DNA of 64,000 nt from the NCBI RefSeq assembly GCF_964340395.1, contig NC_135569.1, positions 4,980,540 to 5,044,539 of the forward strand, read 5' to 3'. Within the stretch, counting starts at the first letter, position 1, and each line of letters opens with the position of its first letter. This document shows, piece after piece, positions 62,125 to 64,000 of the stretch. The DNA is from Glandiceps talaboti. Lineage: Eukaryota > Hemichordata > Enteropneusta > Spengelidae. The notes beneath the pieces were generated by a model. It did no database searches. It had not been told where the DNA came from and saw nothing but the letters and a program-made list of their open reading frames with translations. A program made the position numbers and the translations under genes.

Positions 62125-63997
62125 GGTTGTTGTTAGAGATCTAGGAGGGGACAATCCTCAATTTTATAATCTTGTGTTCCAACACGTCATGGGGGCTCAA
62201 AAGGCAACTACGACTAGTGGTAGGGCTATTGTCCGTGATTTGCGACAAAGAAGTGAACAGACAAAATCAGTGTCCGAGTCAGCAAAGATAAGAACACATG
62301 GTAGATATAATCCAGGGCTTGATACAGAAGGAGAAGTGTCTGAATCATCAACTCGAGATACTGACGAGATTTCAAATGCTTCTGACATTAGGACAGTACC
62401 TGAAAAAGAGAATTCGGGGAAAGGAAGCGGGGATAACAGGAAACACAGAAACGTGGCTCTTTATCAAAATGGCAGTCATACAGGTCACGTCAACCTTGCT
62501 TACGTTGACGAATCAACCATAAGGAACGACCACCATGATGATACTATTCAAAGACATCGGAGGTCAAAATCTGAACTACCCCCCAAGACTACTGGAAAAA
62601 GAAAAGACATTGTCCCTCATCTTTGGCCAGCTGTTATTGTATATGATAAAAATGATATGCCTACTTTGCATATACAAAATAATCAAATTCCCGTGGCATT
62701 TTCTGCCGAGGAAAGGTCAGTCTCTGATGAAAGTATTAATGAACAGAGAAACACAACTGAAGAACAATCAGAAATCGAAAAAGATTTGCAAGAAGATAAG
62801 AATATGACTATTGGAACACGCCAGATGACTGTTTTTGAACAAGGTACGCAGACAACACCAAATCGCAATACCCAAGATGGCGCCGATAGTGGCACTGGTG
62901 ACGTCACACCAACTTTATGTCACAGCAGTGCTGAGGTATCCGAAAACGAGATCTCGTATAGTCAGTATGTCAGGAGAATCAAATATAATGGAAGTGAAAA
63001 ATCGTCAGAAAATGAGGATTGTTCCAGCTCGAGAAAATCTGTCGAATCTGAAAGAAAATTTTTCCCAGGAATCACAACCCTTGATGGACATCACCAGTCT
63101 TCACATATGCGCAGCAGCACAAGTTCGGGGATCGGGTCATCGACGGAATGTTCCGATGGCACGTTTTCTCACAAAAGATATGCATCTATGCCTGCTAAAG
63201 TAAAACATGCCGGTGACGAAAATGGTGACAACGGCATTGCGAATTCGGGCTATCTTGCCGGAAGTGATTCAGATGCAGTCACCACCGAAACTATTCGCAC
63301 AACACCATCACCAAGGAAACAGACTAAGAAGCGTCGGTCATCTAAAACACCAGAGGGCGCTAGAAAAGACGATGTTTTATGTACTAACTGTGGTTGTCAT
63401 GTCAACGAGATGAAACAAAAAGGATCAGCAGTCGAATGTAAAGCAAAGGGTGACAATACGAACGCTCAATGTGTGGGTGGCAAAAGCACCGCCAAGAAAC
63501 AATTAGAACTTGAAGGGCTTGCCAAAAGTTCTGAGCGAGGTAGAGAATCAAGACGCGAAGATTACAATAAAGGAACACGTAAACAATCACCTTTAGTAGT
63601 ATACAGATCGGAAATGAGAATAAAATTACAACAAAAAGCTCAGAAACTCAACATGGACAAACCACGCATGAAAAATCACCCCAATGACGAGAATCTTGCT
63701 ACCAATGCTTTTCCTTCCTATACCGCTGAGGGTGCCCTTTCAGATTGCGCACATCATGCTCTTTACAGTCGTCATGGAGATGATGTTGAGGACGAAGTAT
63801 TCGTAAATGATGACTTTATTACTGAAAATGAATTTAAATTATTAAAACGCTATTCTCCTAAAGTTAGAACAAGAAGGCGAAGAAGCAGAAGTAGGTCACA
63901 CGAACGTGAGGACGAAAATCCCAAAAATCCTCACCATCGAGCTAATTTCCCGACAATTCGGCTGATGCAAGTTAGCAGTGGAGTTTCTCAGGTTTAA
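61509..63997 (+). CDS. GPCR tail exon 5: long disordered Cys/Ser/Arg/Gln-rich tail with stop
   Basis: 829 further residues (542-1370) in one open exon, joined in phase to exon 4 (G + AA). It opens EYCDFCGKDEVYYDRRQHG and carries CxxC at C544/C547, C688/C691 and C1166/C1169. C678-x3-H682-x5-C688-x2-C691-x10-C702-x-H704 could bind a metal. Q731-Q747 is a pure CAA-encoded glutamine run with one CAG. There are many RRxS-type sites, acidic stretches (HGDDVEDEVF), and near the end SPKVRTRRRRSRSRSHE. It ends SSGVSQV-stop, a class I PDZ-ligand pattern (S-x-V). Caveat: CAG-GTTTAAG at the stop could also be a weak splice donor. No known domain is recognised. Confidence that it is coding is high; that it belongs to the GPCR is moderate. 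Confidence 0.75.
62075..62125 (+). repeat. In-frame (CAA)n polyglutamine tract in coding sequence
   Basis: Sixteen CAA and a final CAG encode 17 glutamines in the tail exon, flanked by KNEEAVE and VVVRDL. It is one of the few microsatellites in this window inside coding sequence. Confidence 0.93.
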
Positions 63998-64000
63998 GAA

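Noticed and set aside
60582-63997. Prickle-like protein
   Set aside because: Only the short CSTCS motif and basic runs recall Prickle. No PET or LIM domain or CaaX end is present, so homology is not supported.

Overview
The window is animal nuclear DNA, AT-rich and dense in introns. It carries three multi-exon genes with GT-AG splice sites, long introns, very long microsatellites (CATA, GA, TGTTG), several minisatellites, palindromic MITE-like elements and one LINE 3' end. The abundant TACATGTA-type words and the family content fit a marine invertebrate (a deuterostome such as a hemichordate or amphioxus, or a lophotrochozoan). I cannot resolve it further from sequence alone.

Layout. (1) Positions 1 to about 24,880, minus strand: a zyxin/LPP/TRIP6-family focal-adhesion gene. 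A non-coding first exon ends near 24,693. Coding starts at 14,562 and runs leftward through nine phase-matched exons: the alpha-actinin-binding-like N-terminus, three small exons (one tentative), a large proline-rich exon with an FPPPP motif, then LIM1, LIM2 and most of LIM3. The last exon lies beyond the left edge. A perfect CArG box sits just upstream of the first exon. (2) About 24,900-30,445: intergenic, with two giant CATA-type microsatellites. (3) 30,446-36,285, plus strand: a complete four-exon patatin-like phospholipase of 307 aa with a GASAG nucleophile elbow and a D-A-G catalytic aspartate motif. A polyadenylation signal lies near 36,732. (4) About 36,740-44,600: repeat-rich intergenic DNA. 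(5) 46,641-63,997, plus strand: a class A GPCR resembling prostanoid receptors. Its seven-TM core is encoded by exons 1 and 2.

The most interesting result concerns the end of the GPCR gene. Splice sites and phases chain the receptor, without breaking the frame, to three further exons. The inferred 1,370-residue protein has an intracellular tail of about 1,000 residues holding four CxxC motifs, a 17-glutamine run, many basic/Ser clusters and a C-terminal PDZ-ligand-like end. The splice donor of exon 3 overlaps an in-frame TGA, so intron retention would give a short-tailed receptor of 418 aa. This model is inferred from phase and composition and needs RNA evidence. The alternative is a GPCR followed by a separate, unrecognised gene.

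The three genes show no operon-like link. They act in different compartments: adhesion/actin, lipid hydrolysis and membrane signalling.
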